A DNA stretch of 64,000 bases from Pseudomonas bubulae (GTDB lineage: Bacteria; Pseudomonadota; Gammaproteobacteria; Pseudomonadales; Pseudomonadaceae). The translations under genes and the position numbers were made by a program. The DNA is taken from positions 310,001 through 374,000 of the forward strand of contig NZ_UYJA01000002.1 of NCBI RefSeq assembly GCF_900618535.1. The letters are read 5' to 3'. The notes beneath the pieces are model-generated. The model made no database searches, was not told where the DNA came from, and saw only the letters and a list, made by a program, of their open reading frames with translations. How positions within the stretch are numbered: the stretch's first letter is position 1; each line of letters begins with the position of its first letter. This document shows, one piece after another, positions 25,019 through 35,117 of this stretch.

Positions 25019-25022
25019 AGGG

Positions 25023-26180
25023 TCAAGCGGAAGCTATTTCAGCCGGTGAAACAATGCTGGTCTTGGCGCCACGCGAACGACCCGAGCTCAGGTACGCCGC
25101 AATCGATTCTTGCGTCACCTCACCCTGGAACACGCGTTCGGCGTCCATCACCGGCAACCACGAGCGGTTGAACTCGTACATGCGCGACAGCAGGATGCGC
25201 AAATGTTCTTCCGACGCAGCGGTCGCGGTGAACTCCCGCAGGAACTGGCCACAGGTGCCTGTCTGGCGATGCAGGTCACGACGACGTACATACCCCAGTG
25301 CCTTGTTGTCGGCACAGGTGACCACCACATAGCGACGGTCCAGTTCGTCCATCAGTTCCAGGGCTTCGGCCACCGGGGTTTCCGGGCTCACCGATGGCGC
25401 GTTGTCCGCGGCATCTTCGGCCTTGACCAGCAGCAGGCGCTTGAGGGTGCTGTCCTGGCCGACAAAGTTGCTCACGAAGTCGTCCGCCGGGTGAGCGAGC
25501 AGGGTATCCGGGTGGTCCATTTGCAACAGTTTGCCGCCACGGAAGATGGCGATCTTGTCGCCCAGTTTGATCGCTTCGTCGATGTCGTGGCTGACCATGA
25601 TTACGGTCTTGTTCAGCGCGCGCTGCATCTCGAAGAATTCGTTCTGGATCATCTCGCGGTTGATCGGGTCCACCGCACCAAACGGTTCATCCATCAGCAG
25701 CAGCGGCGCATCGGCCGCCAGGGCGCGAATCACGCCGATTCGTTGCTGCTGACCACCAGACAGTTCGCGCGGATAACGGTTGAGGTATTGCTTGGGCTCC
25801 AGCTTGATCATGCTCATCAGTTCGCGGGCACGGTCATGGCACTTTTGCTTGTCCCACCCCAGCAGGCGCGGAACGATGGTGATGTTCTCCTCGATGGTCA
25901 TGTTGGGGAACAGGCCGATCTGCTGGATCACATAACCAATATTGCGACGCAGGGTTACCGGGTCGAGGTCAGTGGTGTCTTCGCCATTGATAAGGATCTT
26001 GCCCGACGTGGGCTTGATCAGACGGTTGATCATTTTCAGCGTGGTGCTTTTGCCGCAGCCCGAAGGCCCGAGGAATACGCAGATTTCGCCTTCATTGACG
26101 GTCAGGTTTACCGAGTCCACGGCCTTTACATCTTTGCCGTTGCTTTGGAATGTTTTGCTGAGGTTTTGAAGTTCGATCAT
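25023..26180 (-). CDS. opuCA: Osmoprotectant ABC transporter ATPase (OpuCA/OsmV)
   Basis: Energises uptake of a quaternary-ammonium osmoprotectant (betaine, choline or proline-betaine class). The 385-residue protein starts MIELQNLSKTFQSNG after AAGGACTGCTCAA. Walker A is GPSGCGKSTTLKMINRL, the signature is LSGGQQQRIGVIRALA and Walker B is LLLMDEPFGAVDPI. The C-terminal third (from about residue 245) holds paired CBS-like domains, which in this family sense ionic strength. It overlaps the upstream permease by four bases (ATGA). It is the last gene of a four-gene operon. Confidence 0.92.
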   Translation of the reverse strand: MIELQNLSKTFQSNGKDVKAVDSVNLTVNEGEICVFLGPSGCGKSTTLKMINRLIKPTSGKILINGEDTTDLDPVTLRRNIGYVIQQIGLFPNMTIEENITIVPRLLGWDKQKCHDRARELMSMIKLEPKQYLNRYPRELSGGQQQRIGVIRALAADAPLLLMDEPFGAVDPINREMIQNEFFEMQRALNKTVIMVSHDIDEAIKLGDKIAIFRGGKLLQMDHPDTLLAHPADDFVSNFVGQDSTLKRLLLVKAEDAADNAPSVSPETPVAEALELMDELDRRYVVVTCADNKALGYVRRRDLHRQTGTCGQFLREFTATAASEEHLRILLSRMYEFNRSWLPVMDAERVFQGEVTQESIAAYLSSGRSRGAKTSIVSPAEIASA

Positions 26181-26830
26181 TTGAGCAGTCCTTTTGGAGT
26201 CAGCGAGCGTTGCAGCCATTGCAGAAGCAGGTCGGCGATGATGGCCAGAACACTGACCAACACGGCGCCTACGATCAGCATCGACATGTCGCTACGGCTG
26301 ATTGCAGCAAGAATAAGTACACCCAGACCACCGGCACCGATGGTGGCGGCAATGGTCATGACGCCGATGTTCATGACCACGGCGGTACGCACACCGGCCA
26401 GAATCACCGGCACGGCGATGGGCAGTTCAACCATGCGCAGGCGCTGGCTGAAGGTCATGCCGATACCGCGAGCGGCTTCGCGAATCCCCGGTTCCACGCC
26501 GGTGAGGGCCAGGAAGGTGTTACGCATGATCGGCAGCAGTGAGTACAAAAACACGGCGGTAATGGCCGGCATAGGGCCAAGGCCCTGGCCGAACTTCGAG
26601 TAGAACGGCAGCAGCAGGCCGAACAGGGCAATTGAAGGAATGGTCAGCAGCACCGTGGCGCTGGCTTGCAGCGGGCCGGCCAGCGACGGAAAGCGTGTCA
26701 TCAGCACGCCTAGCGGCACGCCGATCAGGATTGCCAGAATCACGGCAATGCCGACCAGGGTGATGTGCTGCAAGGTCAGATGCAGAACAAGCGACCAGTC
26801 CATGTGGGAAAAGGCGTTTAAAAATTCCAT
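26177..26830 (-). CDS. opuCB: Osmoprotectant ABC transporter permease (OpuCB type)
   Basis: Inner-membrane permease of 217 residues with about six hydrophobic segments and the binding-protein-dependent signature EAARGIGMTFSQRLRMVELP, where it docks on the ATPase. Its C-terminus overlaps opuCA. It pairs with the second permease OpuCD to form the channel. Confidence 0.9.
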   Translation of the reverse strand: MEFLNAFSHMDWSLVLHLTLQHITLVGIAVILAILIGVPLGVLMTRFPSLAGPLQASATVLLTIPSIALFGLLLPFYSKFGQGLGPMPAITAVFLYSLLPIMRNTFLALTGVEPGIREAARGIGMTFSQRLRMVELPIAVPVILAGVRTAVVMNIGVMTIAATIGAGGLGVLILAAISRSDMSMLIVGAVLVSVLAIIADLLLQWLQRSLTPKGLLK

Positions 26831-26844
26831 GTCTTCTCCTCTTT

Positions 26845-27738
26845 TCAGTTCAGTGGATGCTGGCGCAGAAAGTCTGCGGCGACTTTGGACGGGCTTTCGT
26901 GGTTTACATCGACCCGGGCGTTGAGTTGACGCATGGTTTCATCGTCAAACAGATCGGCCAGTGGCTTGAGCAGCCCCGCAAGGTCGGGGTGCTGATCCAG
27001 GTAGGCCTGACGCACTACCGGCGCGGCGGTGTAGTCCGGGAAGTAGTGCTTGTCGTCTTCAAGCAATTTGAGATTGAAGGCGCTCAAGCGACCGTCCGTG
27101 GTGTAGACCAGTCCGGCAAACACCTGGCCGTTTTTCAGCGCGGTGTAGACCAGCCCGGCGTCCATCTGGCGGATATTGCGACGGGTCAGGTCCATGTCGT
27201 AGAGCTTGACCATACCCAGCAAGCCGTCGGAGCGGTTGGCGAACTCGGTGTCCAGGGCCACCAGCGCATTTTTGTTGTCCGGTTCGCGCATTGCCTTGTT
27301 CAGGTCGCTGATGCTGTTGATGCCCGGAAACGCTTCGGCCACCTTTTGTGGCAGTGCCAGCGCATAGGTGTTGCTGAACTTGGACGGATGCAGCCAGACC
27401 AGTCCTTGTTTAGCATCGACCTCTTTTACCCGGTCGTAGGATTGCTGGCTGTCGAGTTTGTCGGTGATGTGGTTGTAGGCCACCAGCGAAACGCCGGTGT
27501 ATTCCCACACCATGTCCAGTTGCCCCGACTCCTGGGCCGAACGCGCCAGGCTGCTGCCCAGCCCGCCGGTGACCTGAGCGTTATAGCCCTTGCTGTTGAG
27601 GTATTGCGAAGTGATTTCCGCGAGCAGGGTTTGCTCGGTAAACACCCGCGCCCCAATGCGAATCAAGGGTTTTTCCGCAGCCTGGGCAATTCCTGCACAC
27701 AGCAGGATGCAGCCTAGTAAAAAGCTAATTTTTTTCAT
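26845..27738 (-). CDS. opuCC: Osmoprotectant-binding protein (OpuCC type)
   Basis: Periplasmic substrate-binding protein; 297 residues with a signal peptide ending near AGIAQAAE. It belongs to the OpuAC/ProX-like fold: IRIGARVFTEQTLLAEITSQ, VTGGLGSSLARSAQESGQLD, MVWEYTGVSLVAYN and KQGLVWLHPSKFSNTYALAL are typical, the last two lining the ligand cage. It lies between the two permease genes (14-base gap to opuCB, 25 to opuCD), as in other pseudomonad opuC operons. Confidence 0.9.
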   Translation of the reverse strand: MKKISFLLGCILLCAGIAQAAEKPLIRIGARVFTEQTLLAEITSQYLNSKGYNAQVTGGLGSSLARSAQESGQLDMVWEYTGVSLVAYNHITDKLDSQQSYDRVKEVDAKQGLVWLHPSKFSNTYALALPQKVAEAFPGINSISDLNKAMREPDNKNALVALDTEFANRSDGLLGMVKLYDMDLTRRNIRQMDAGLVYTALKNGQVFAGLVYTTDGRLSAFNLKLLEDDKHYFPDYTAAPVVRQAYLDQHPDLAGLLKPLADLFDDETMRQLNARVDVNHESPSKVAADFLRQHPLN

Positions 27739-27763
27739 GGTTATTCCTTTGCTCAGCCAGACC

Positions 27764-28480
27764 TTAAGCAGGTCGCAGACCGCGTTCCAACCACTGGCGG
27801 CTGATGAGTATCACCAGGCCGTCGAGCAGCAGTGCCAGCAGCGCAGTACAGGCGGCGCCGAGGATCAGTTGCGGCTGATTGTTGAGGGCAATGCCTGGAA
27901 AAATCAGGCTGCCCAGGCTGTTGGCGCCGATCAGGAACGCCAGCGGGGCGGTACCGACGTTGATCGCCAGTGCCACGCGCACACCGCCCATGATGATGGG
28001 CACGGCGTTGGGCAACTCGACCCGCCACAGCACCTGGCGCGGGGTCATGCCGATACCGACGGCGGCTTCCTTGAGCGAACCCTGGACGTTTTTCAAGCCT
28101 TCGTAGGTATTGCGCACAATGGGCAGCAACGAGGCGAGAAACAGGGCGAAGATGGCAGGGCCGCTACCGATGCCCAGGAAACCCAGGGCAATGGCCAGTA
28201 CCGCCAGAGGAGGCACGGTGTTGCCGATGTTGAAGACTTGCATGAAGCGTTCCGCACGTCCGGCCATTGAAGGTCGGCTGAGGAAAATGCCGGCAGGTAT
28301 CCCTACAAGGAGGGCGGCGAGCATTGAAGCGAGTACCAGGTACAGGTGGGCTTGCAGGTAGAACAACAAATCATCTTGATAGTGTTCGATAGTGCTGATG
28401 CCGATCCAGTGGACCAACAGGGCCAGAAGCGCGATAACGACCGCGCATCCTATAAGCCCTTTTCCATAGCGATTCGCCAT
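27764..28480 (-). CDS. opuCD: Osmoprotectant ABC transporter permease (OpuCD type)
   Basis: Second inner-membrane permease, 238 residues, with hydrophobic segments near 12-30, 40-65, 80-110, 130-150 and 185-230 and the EAA loop EAAVGIGMTPRQVLWRVELP. As the first gene of the operon it defines the promoter side; the 339-base region to prfC upstream should contain an osmotically controlled promoter. Confidence 0.9.
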   Translation of the reverse strand: MANRYGKGLIGCAVVIALLALLVHWIGISTIEHYQDDLLFYLQAHLYLVLASMLAALLVGIPAGIFLSRPSMAGRAERFMQVFNIGNTVPPLAVLAIALGFLGIGSGPAIFALFLASLLPIVRNTYEGLKNVQGSLKEAAVGIGMTPRQVLWRVELPNAVPIIMGGVRVALAINVGTAPLAFLIGANSLGSLIFPGIALNNQPQLILGAACTALLALLLDGLVILISRQWLERGLRPA

Positions 28481-28819
28481 AGACGGACTCCTTTTTTTTC
28501 AGTCGGCGAACACATCGTCGTGTGGCAAGGCCATTCCTGGTTGCCGGCAATATGTTCGCGAAGAGCAACAGGTGGTGGCGAAAATGCGCCCTCAACACCT
28601 GTCATTAGCGCAGCCTCGTCAGGCTAACTTGCTGATATTTCAGCCCCTGACGCTTTGTCGTATCAGGAGAGTGGACGCCTCCACTGTTTAAAAGGTTCAC
28701 ATTTTTTACGGCACATTGCCACCCTTGTCCGACGAGCCACGGTTCCAACGGTGGCTGTAGGCGCCTGATTTGAGCTATAATCCGCGCCCTTTTTTGAATC
28801 AATCGTCAGGCGATTTCCC
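28481..28819. other. 339-base divergent promoter region opuC-prfC
   Basis: Contains promoters for the opuC operon (minus) and prfC (plus). Only a consensus TATAAT at 28776-28781, facing prfC, is clear. A long T run near 28491-28500 lies just upstream of the opuCD start. No coding sequence or hairpin of note. Confidence 0.55.
28776..28781 (+). promoter_or_regulatory. Candidate -10 box for prfC
   Basis: Perfect TATAAT, 39 bases upstream of the prfC ATG. No convincing -35 hexamer is present 16-18 bases upstream. Confidence 0.4.
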
Positions 28820-30403
28820 ATGACCAACCAGGCCGCCGAAGTCGCGAAACGCCGCACTTTCGCCATTATTTCCCACCCCGATGCGGGTAAGACCACCATC
28901 ACCGAAAAGCTCTTGCTGATGGGTAAGGCGATTGCTGTCGCCGGTACGGTGAAATCGCGAAAGTCCGACCGCCATGCCACCTCCGACTGGATGGAAATGG
29001 AGAAACAACGGGGTATTTCGATTACCACGTCGGTCATGCAGTTCCCGTATCGCGACAACATGATCAACCTGCTCGACACCCCGGGCCACGAAGACTTCTC
29101 CGAAGACACCTACCGCACGCTGACCGCGGTCGACTCGGCGCTGATGGTCCTCGACGGCGGTAAGGGCGTTGAGCCACGTACCATCGCCCTGATGGACGTG
29201 TGTCGTCTGCGTGACACGCCAATCGTCAGCTTTATCAACAAACTCGACCGCGATATTCGCGACCCGATCGAGTTGCTGGACGAGATCGAAGCGGTCCTGA
29301 AAATCAAGGCGGCGCCGATCACCTGGCCGATCGGCTGCTACCGCGATTTCAAGGGTGTCTACCACCTGGCAGACGACTACATCATCGTCTACACCGCCGG
29401 TCATGGGCATGAGCGCACCGAAACCAAAATCATCGAAAAGCTCGATTCCGATGAAGCCCGGGCCCACTTGGGTGACGAGTACGATCGTTTTGTTGATCAA
29501 CTGGAACTGGTTCAGGGCGCTTGCCATGAATTCAACCAGCAGGAATTTCTCGACGGCCAGTTGACCCCGGTGTTCTTCGGTACCGCACTGGGCAACTTTG
29601 GTGTCGACCATGTGCTCGACGCGGTAGTGGACTGGGCGCCGCAGCCGCTGGCCCGTGTTGCCAACGAGCGTACCGTCGAGCCGGTTGAAGAGAAATTCAC
29701 CGGTTTCGTGTTCAAGATCCAGGCGAACATGGACCCGAAACACCGCGACCGTATCGCCTTTATGCGCATTTGCTCGGGCAAATACGAAAAGGGCATGAAA
29801 ATGCGCCATGTGCGCACCGGCAAAGATGTTCGTATCGGCGATGCGCTGACGTTCTTCTCCTCCGAGCGTGAACAGCTCGAAGAGGCTTTTGCAGGCGATA
29901 TCATCGGTTTGCACAACCACGGCACCATCCAGATCGGTGACACCTTCACCGAAGGTGAGAGCCTGAGCTTCACCGGTATTCCGCACTTTGCCCCGGAACT
30001 GTTCCGTCGCGTACGTCTGCGCGATCCACTCAAGTCCAAGCAATTGCGCCAGGGCTTGCAGCAACTGGCCGAAGAGGGCGCCACCCAGGTGTTCTTCCCG
30101 GAGCGCAGCAACGACATCATCCTGGGCGCCGTGGGTGTGCTGCAGTTCGACGTGGTCGCCAGCCGCTTGAAAGAAGAATACAAAGTGGAATGCTCCTACG
30201 AGCCGATCACTGTGTACTCGGCTCGCTGGATTGATTGCGACGATAAGAAGAAGCTCGAAGAGTTCAGCGTCAAAGCTGTGGAAAACCTGGCCGTGGACGG
30301 TGGCGGTCACCTGACCTATCTGGCTCCGACCCGCGTCAACCTGGCGTTGATGGAAGAGCGCTGGCCGGATGTGAAGTTCCGCGCTACCCGTGAGCATCAC
30401 TAA
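28820..30403 (+). CDS. prfC: Peptide chain release factor 3
   Basis: GTPase that removes RF1/RF2 from the ribosome after peptide release. It has 527 residues, the normal length. G motifs: G1 [14 protein letters not shown], the switch region [15 protein letters not shown]3 [16 protein letters not shown] and G4 NKLDRD. Conserved later segments include [20 protein letters not shown]. The start follows a gap with a TATAAT box, and a strong terminator lies 27 bases past the stop, so it is probably transcribed alone. Confidence 0.97.
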   Translation: MTNQAAEVAKRRTFAIISHPDAGKTTITEKLLLMGKAIAVAGTVKSRKSDRHATSDWMEMEKQRGISITTSVMQFPYRDNMINLLDTPGHEDFSEDTYRTLTAVDSALMVLDGGKGVEPRTIALMDVCRLRDTPIVSFINKLDRDIRDPIELLDEIEAVLKIKAAPITWPIGCYRDFKGVYHLADDYIIVYTAGHGHERTETKIIEKLDSDEARAHLGDEYDRFVDQLELVQGACHEFNQQEFLDGQLTPVFFGTALGNFGVDHVLDAVVDWAPQPLARVANERTVEPVEEKFTGFVFKIQANMDPKHRDRIAFMRICSGKYEKGMKMRHVRTGKDVRIGDALTFFSSEREQLEEAFAGDIIGLHNHGTIQIGDTFTEGESLSFTGIPHFAPELFRRVRLRDPLKSKQLRQGLQQLAEEGATQVFFPERSNDIILGAVGVLQFDVVASRLKEEYKVECSYEPITVYSARWIDCDDKKKLEEFSVKAVENLAVDGGGHLTYLAPTRVNLALMEERWPDVKFRATREHH

Positions 30404-30430
30404 GCACTTCGGTGTCTGGTTGAAATAAAG

Positions 30431-30458
30431 CGAAGCCCTTGGGCTTCGCTTTTTTTTG
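30431..30458 (+). terminator. prfC terminator
   Basis: GCGAAGCCC / GGGCTTCGC stem with a two-base loop, then eight T: a textbook intrinsic terminator. Confidence 0.92.
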
Positions 30459-30472
30459 CCCGCGAACTTTAT

Positions 30473-30563
30473 AGTCGCTGCCGAAGGCTGCGATCGCGCC
30501 CGAAGCAATTTACGACTGCTACGCAGCCGGACGTAGCCTCGCGCTGCTCGTCAACGGCTACAA
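30473..30563. repeat. Diverged REP element after prfC
   Basis: Starts TAGTCGCTGCCGAAGGCTGCG and ends with a degenerate answering arm CTCGTCAACGGCTAC. Same family as 31011, 43202, 58823 and 61596 but more mutated. Together with the terminator it fills the 306-base gap to the next gene. Confidence 0.6.
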
Positions 30564-30709
30564 GTGAGCGTATGGCCCACCACACAGTATCGACAAACGC
30601 GGCTGCGTTACTCCGAATGGGTATATCCCAGCCTGTGAGTTTCTGGAAAAGCTGAAAGGGGCGAACTAGGTTTAAAGGGTGCTTTTCTCATAACAGGATG
30701 GAAATCGCG

Positions 30710-30994
30710 ATGAAGCTTTTTCAACGCATTGTGCTGTTGCTCAAGGTGCTGGTGCTGCTGACGGTGACTGCCTCGGCGGCTTGGGCGAGCAACCCGCTGA
30801 GCAGCACGGGGGCCGGGTTTTCAGTAACAGGCGTGCCGGGGCCGACAATTCATGCCATCTACAAGTCGGATTCCGAACCTGGGGACCAGGGGCAGGGCGG
30901 CAGTTCGGGGGATGATGACCAGACCGATGGTGATGGCGGCAGTGACGGTGGGGATAACGGCGATGAGGGCGATGAAGGCGATAGCCAGACGTAA
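30710..30994 (+). CDS. Small secreted Asp/Gly-rich protein, unknown function
   Basis: A 94-residue protein starting MKLFQRIVLLLKVLVLLTVT, an evident signal peptide or membrane anchor ending near ASAAWASN. A middle part of about 35 residues follows (TGAGFSVTGVPGPTIHAIYK), then a tail of about 35 residues made almost only of Asp, Gly, Glu, Ser and Gln (GDDDQTDGDGGSDGGDNGDE). The strong negative charge suggests calcium or other cation binding, or a disordered surface tail, but nothing proves it. The start was chosen for the GGA eight bases upstream; an ATG 12 bases earlier has no room for a ribosome site. REP elements flank it on both sides. Not recognised as a known family. Confidence 0.6.
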   Translation: MKLFQRIVLLLKVLVLLTVTASAAWASNPLSSTGAGFSVTGVPGPTIHAIYKSDSEPGDQGQGGSSGDDDQTDGDGGSDGGDNGDEGDEGDSQT

Positions 30995-31010
30995 TGCATT
31001 ACCCCTATGT

Positions 31011-31148
31011 GTAGCAGCTGCCGAAGGCTGCGTTCGATTGCGAAGCAATCGTAAAACCTGAGCTTGCGGTATGTCTGTTACTCCGCGGGCCTCGATTTTA
31101 CGACGGCTGCGCCGCCGAACGCAGCCTTCGTTCCTCGGCAGCTGCTAC
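31011..31148. repeat. Pair of REP arms around 31011-31148
   Basis: GTAGCAGCTGCCGAAGGCTGCGT (first 20 conserved) is answered on the opposite strand by ACGCAGCCTTCG and GGCAGCTGCTAC. It ends nine bases from the dppF stop and may stabilise the 3' end of the dpp transcript. Confidence 0.75.
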
Positions 31149-31157
31149 GGGTCGTGT

Positions 31158-32132
31158 TTAGCTCTGCAAAAACTGCTCCGCGTGATGGCAGGCAACCTGG
31201 CGGTTGTCGAGCAGGCGCAGTACAGGTTCGTCTGTGCTGCACAACTCGGTCGCATACGGGCAGCGCTTGTGAAAGGCGCAACCTGATGGCGGGTTCAGCG
31301 GGTTGGGCAGCTCGCCGACGATCTTGATTTTTGGCTTGAGCGGATCGGGGTGGATCGTCGGCGTGGCCGACAGCAGCGCCTGGGTGTAGGGGTGCAACGG
31401 CCGGGTGTAGATCTCTTCCTTGGGGCCCATCTCTACCGGGCGACCGAGGTACATCACCAGTACCGTGTCGGCCACATGTCGCACCACCGCCAGGTTGTGG
31501 GAAATGAACACGTAGGCAGTGTTGAACTCCTGCTGCAAATCCATAAACAGGTTAAGCACCTGCGCCTGGATCGACACGTCCAGCGCCGAGGTCGGTTCGT
31601 CCGCCACCAGCACCTTGGGTTGCAACATCATGGCCCGAGCCAGGGCGATACGCTGGCGCTGGCCCCCCGAGAACATATGCGGGTAGCGCTGGTAATGCTC
31701 GGGGCGCAAGCCGACCTGTTTCATCATGGCCTGGACTTTTTCGCGGCGCTCGCTGGCGCTCAGGCTGGTGTTGATGAGCAGTGGCTCGGCCAGTTGATCG
31801 CCGATTTTCTGCCGCGGGTTGAGCGAGGCGTAGGGGCTCTGGAACACCATCTGCACGTCTTTGCGCAGTTGTTTGCGCTCGGCCTTGTTGGCCCCTGCAA
31901 CTTCTTGCCCGGCAATTTTCAGCGAGCCCGAGGAGGGCTCTTCAATCAAGGTCAACGCGCGGGCCAGGGTGGATTTTCCGCAACCGGACTCTCCCACCAC
32001 GGCAAGGGTTTTACCGGCTTCCAGTTCAAATGACACGCCGTTGAGTGCGCGCACCAGCGCATGGCCTTTGAACATGCCACGGGATACTTCGTAGTGACGG
32101 GTTAGGTCGCGGGCGGTAAGAACAACAGTCAT
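31158..32132 (-). CDS. dppF: Dipeptide ABC transporter ATPase DppF
   Basis: One of two ATPases driving dipeptide import. It has 324 residues and starts [20 protein letters not shown] after CAGGAGGTGGCG. Walker A is VVGESGCGKSTLARALTL, the signature is FSGGQRQRIALARAMM, Walker B is VLVADEPTSALDVSIQ, and the C-terminal oligopeptide extension with the CAFHKRCPYATELC cysteine cluster is present. The ATG overlaps the dppD stop by one base. Last gene of dppBCDF. Confidence 0.95.
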   Translation of the reverse strand: MTVVLTARDLTRHYEVSRGMFKGHALVRALNGVSFELEAGKTLAVVGESGCGKSTLARALTLIEEPSSGSLKIAGQEVAGANKAERKQLRKDVQMVFQSPYASLNPRQKIGDQLAEPLLINTSLSASERREKVQAMMKQVGLRPEHYQRYPHMFSGGQRQRIALARAMMLQPKVLVADEPTSALDVSIQAQVLNLFMDLQQEFNTAYVFISHNLAVVRHVADTVLVMYLGRPVEMGPKEEIYTRPLHPYTQALLSATPTIHPDPLKPKIKIVGELPNPLNPPSGCAFHKRCPYATELCSTDEPVLRLLDNRQVACHHAEQFLQS

Positions 32133-33100
32133 TACGCCACCTCCTGATTCAAGGGGAAGAAGCAGCGCACCTGGCTGTGAGCCTGTTGCTCCAGCGCAGG
32201 ACGTTGTTGACGACATTGCTCTTGTACATACGGGCAGCGCGGTGACAGCAGGCAGCCTTTGGGCCGGTCATAGCGACCGGGCACGATGCCGGGCAAGGTC
32301 GACAGACGGGCAGCGCCCATGCTGTGTTCCGGGATCGCAGCCAGCAGCGCCTCGCTGTACGGGTGCGCGGGCACATCAAACAGCCCCGGCACGTTGCCGA
32401 CTTCCACGGCCTGGCCGGCGTACATCACGCATACCCGCTGGGCGGTTTCGGCGACTACTGCGAGGTCGTGGGTAATCAGCACCAGGCCCATGTTCTGTTC
32501 GCGTTGCAGGCTCAGCAGCAGGTCCATGATCTGCGCCTGGATGGTTACGTCCAGGGCCGTGGTAGGTTCGTCGGCGATCAGCAGTTTGGGTTCACCGGCA
32601 ATCGCCATGGCAATCGCCACGCGCTGGCTCATGCCGCCTGACAGTTGATGCGGGTAGGCGTCCATGCGGCTGGCAGCCCCCGGGATTTCAACTTTTTCCA
32701 GCAGCTCGATGGCCCGTTTGCGCGCCGCCTTGGCGGACATTTTCAGGTGCAGGCGCAGCACTTCCTCGATCTGGAAACCCACGGTGTAGCTGGGGTTCAG
32801 TGCGGTCATGGGGTCCTGGAAGACCATCGCCATGTCCTTGCCGACGATCTGCCGGCGCTGACGCGCGCTGAGGGTCAGCATGTTCTTGCCGTCGAAGGTC
32901 AGCGCGTCGGCGCTGACGATACCGGGGTGCTCGATCAGGCCCATCAGCGCCATCATGGTCACGGACTTGCCCGACCCCGACTCACCGACAATTGCCAGTA
33001 CTTCGCCTTTATCCACAGACAGGCTCAGGCCGTCTACCACCGGCACGGCCGTAGCGTCGCCAAAACGGACATTGAGATTCTTGATTTCTAACAGTGACAT
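32132..33100 (-). CDS. dppD: Dipeptide ABC transporter ATPase DppD
   Basis: Partner ATPase of DppF; 322 residues from [15 protein letters not shown]. Walker [19 protein letters not shown], signature [16 protein letters not shown], Walker [17 protein letters not shown], and the extension [14 protein letters not shown] with its cysteine set. Ten bases separate it from dppC. The start follows a GGAGATTCCC site. Confidence 0.95.
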   Translation of the reverse strand: MSLLEIKNLNVRFGDATAVPVVDGLSLSVDKGEVLAIVGESGSGKSVTMMALMGLIEHPGIVSADALTFDGKNMLTLSARQRRQIVGKDMAMVFQDPMTALNPSYTVGFQIEEVLRLHLKMSAKAARKRAIELLEKVEIPGAASRMDAYPHQLSGGMSQRVAIAMAIAGEPKLLIADEPTTALDVTIQAQIMDLLLSLQREQNMGLVLITHDLAVVAETAQRVCVMYAGQAVEVGNVPGLFDVPAHPYSEALLAAIPEHSMGAARLSTLPGIVPGRYDRPKGCLLSPRCPYVQEQCRQQRPALEQQAHSQVRCFFPLNQEVA

Positions 33101-33110
33101 GGGAATCTCC

Positions 33111-34022
33111 TCAGGCGGCGTTCTTGAGTTTCGGGTCCAGCGCATCGCGCAGGCCGTCGCCCATCAGGTTGATTGCCAGCACGCTGAGCAAAATGGTCAA
33201 GCCAGGCAGGCTGACGACCCACCACGCGCGTTCGATATAGTCGCGGGCCGAAGCCAGCATGGTGCCCCACTCAGGGGTTGGCGGTTGTACGCCGAGGCCA
33301 AGAAAGCCCAGTGCTGCGGCGTCGAGGATCGCCGAGGAGAAACTCAGGGTGGCCTGCACGATCAGCGGCGCCATGCAGTTGGGCAGCACAGTGATAAACA
33401 TCAGGCGCGGCAGACTGGCACCGGCCAGGCGGGCAGCGGTCACATAGTCGCGGTTCAGCTCGCCCATCACGGCGGCACGGGTCAGACGCACGTACGATGG
33501 CAACGACACCACGGCAATGGCGATCACGGTGTTGATCAGGCCAGGGCCGAGGATGGCGACAATCGCCACGGCCAGCAGCAAGGAAGGCAGGGCCAGCATG
33601 ATGTCCATCAACCGCATGATGCCCGGGCCGAGAAGGCGCGGAAAAAAGCCGGCAAACAGGCCCAGGATCACGCCCGGAATCAGCGAGATGACCACAGACG
33701 ACAAACCGATCAACAGCGACAGCCGTGAACCTTCGATCAGGCGTGACAGCAGGTCGCGACCCAGTTCATCGGTGCCCAGCAGAAATTGCCAGTTGCCGCC
33801 TTCCAGCCAGACCGGCGGGGTCAGCAGAAAGTCGCGGTATTGCTCACTCGGGCTATGGGGGGCGACCCACGGGGCGAAGATCGCGCAGAACACGATGATG
33901 GTCATGAAAATCAGACCCGCCACAGCGCCCTTGTTCCGGGAGAAGGCATGCCAGAATTCTTTGTACGGTGATGGATAAAGCAGGCTTTGATCCACTTCGG
34001 TCGTGCTTGGGGAGGTGCTCAT
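33111..34022 (-). CDS. dppC: Dipeptide ABC transporter permease DppC
   Basis: Inner-membrane permease of 303 residues with an N-terminal cytoplasmic stretch, a first hydrophobic segment (about 35-57) and five further segments after residue 95. The permease EAA-type loop [20 protein letters not shown] is present. The start at [10 protein letters not shown] was preferred over a longer form because the gene abuts dppB by ten bases. Confidence 0.93.
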   Translation of the reverse strand: MSTSPSTTEVDQSLLYPSPYKEFWHAFSRNKGAVAGLIFMTIIVFCAIFAPWVAPHSPSEQYRDFLLTPPVWLEGGNWQFLLGTDELGRDLLSRLIEGSRLSLLIGLSSVVISLIPGVILGLFAGFFPRLLGPGIMRLMDIMLALPSLLLAVAIVAILGPGLINTVIAIAVVSLPSYVRLTRAAVMGELNRDYVTAARLAGASLPRLMFITVLPNCMAPLIVQATLSFSSAILDAAALGFLGLGVQPPTPEWGTMLASARDYIERAWWVVSLPGLTILLSVLAINLMGDGLRDALDPKLKNAA

Positions 34023-34032
34023 GGTCAGGATC

Positions 34033-35043
34033 TCAGCGCTGGTGACGGATGCGTGGGTTGGCAAAGCCGTAGAGGATGTCGACTACGAAGTTGACCAGAA
34101 TCACCAGGCAGGCGATTAGCAGGATGCCGTTTTGCACCACGGGATAGTCCCGGGCGCCAATGGCCTCGATCAGCCATTTACCGATACCGGGCCACGAAAA
34201 AATGGTTTCGGTCAGGACTGCACCGGCCAGCAGGGTGCCCACTTGCAGGCCGACCACGGTCAGTACCGGGATCAGGGCGTTGCGCAGGCCGTGCACGAAC
34301 ACCACGCGGGCGGGTGACAGGCCTTTGGCGCGGGCGGTACGGATGTAGTCTTCGCGCAGCACTTCAAGCATGGATGAGCGGGTCATCCGCGCGATCACGG
34401 CCAGCGGAATGGTACCCAGCACAATGGCCGGCAGAATCAGGTGGTGCAACGCGTCCCAGAAGGCTTCGGGCTCGTCGCTGAGCAGGGTGTCGATAAGCAT
34501 GAAGCCGGTTTTGGGCTCTATGTCGTAGAGCAGGTCGATACGCCCGGACACCGGGGTCCAGCCCAGGCCCACGGAGAAGAACATGATCAGGATCAGGCCC
34601 CACCAGAAGATCGGCATCGAATACCCCGCCAGGGAGATACCCATCACGCCGTGGTCAAACAATGAGCCGCGTTTGAGTGCCGCGATCACTCCCGCCAGTA
34701 GCCCGAGGATGCCGGCGAACAACAGGGCGGCGCTGGCCAGTTCCAGCGTGGCGGGGAACAGTGCGGAAAATTCGCTCCACACGCTTTCACGGGTGCGCAA
34801 TGACTCGCCCAGATCGCCATGTGCCAGTTTGCTGACGTAGTCGATGTACTGCTCGTGCAGCGGCTTGTTCAGACCCAGGCGCTCCATGGCCTGGGCGTGC
34901 ATTTCAGGGTCTACCCGGCGCTCACCCATCATGACTTCGACCGGGTCACCCGGGATCATGCGAATCAGGGCAAAGGTGAGCAAGGTGATGCCGAAGAACG
35001 TGGGGATCAACAACCCCACTCGGCGGGCAATAAAACTAAACAT
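34033..35043 (-). CDS. dppB: Dipeptide ABC transporter permease DppB
   Basis: First permease of the channel; 336 residues with the usual N-terminal segment FIARRVGLLIPTFFGITLLT and the motif RTARAKGLSPARVVFVHGLR. About six hydrophobic helices. It follows the binding-protein gene by 74 bases, so it is likely in the same transcription unit with dppA. Confidence 0.94.
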   Translation of the reverse strand: MFSFIARRVGLLIPTFFGITLLTFALIRMIPGDPVEVMMGERRVDPEMHAQAMERLGLNKPLHEQYIDYVSKLAHGDLGESLRTRESVWSEFSALFPATLELASAALLFAGILGLLAGVIAALKRGSLFDHGVMGISLAGYSMPIFWWGLILIMFFSVGLGWTPVSGRIDLLYDIEPKTGFMLIDTLLSDEPEAFWDALHHLILPAIVLGTIPLAVIARMTRSSMLEVLREDYIRTARAKGLSPARVVFVHGLRNALIPVLTVVGLQVGTLLAGAVLTETIFSWPGIGKWLIEAIGARDYPVVQNGILLIACLVILVNFVVDILYGFANPRIRHQR

Positions 35044-35117
35044 CGTGTGGTGTTCCTTATCAGCCGGTCAGGCAGGTCCGCCGGGGTTGAGGTAAACCCT
35101 GGCGGGTTTTTATTGTT

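Noticed and set aside
28799..30508. 569-codon open frame antisense to prfC
   Set aside because: prfC has full GTPase motifs; the opposite frame has no domain and no start signal.
31158..34022. dpp ATPases considered as nickel or oligopeptide transporters
   Set aside because: The neighbouring dipeptide-binding proteins and OprD-type porin favour dipeptide uptake.
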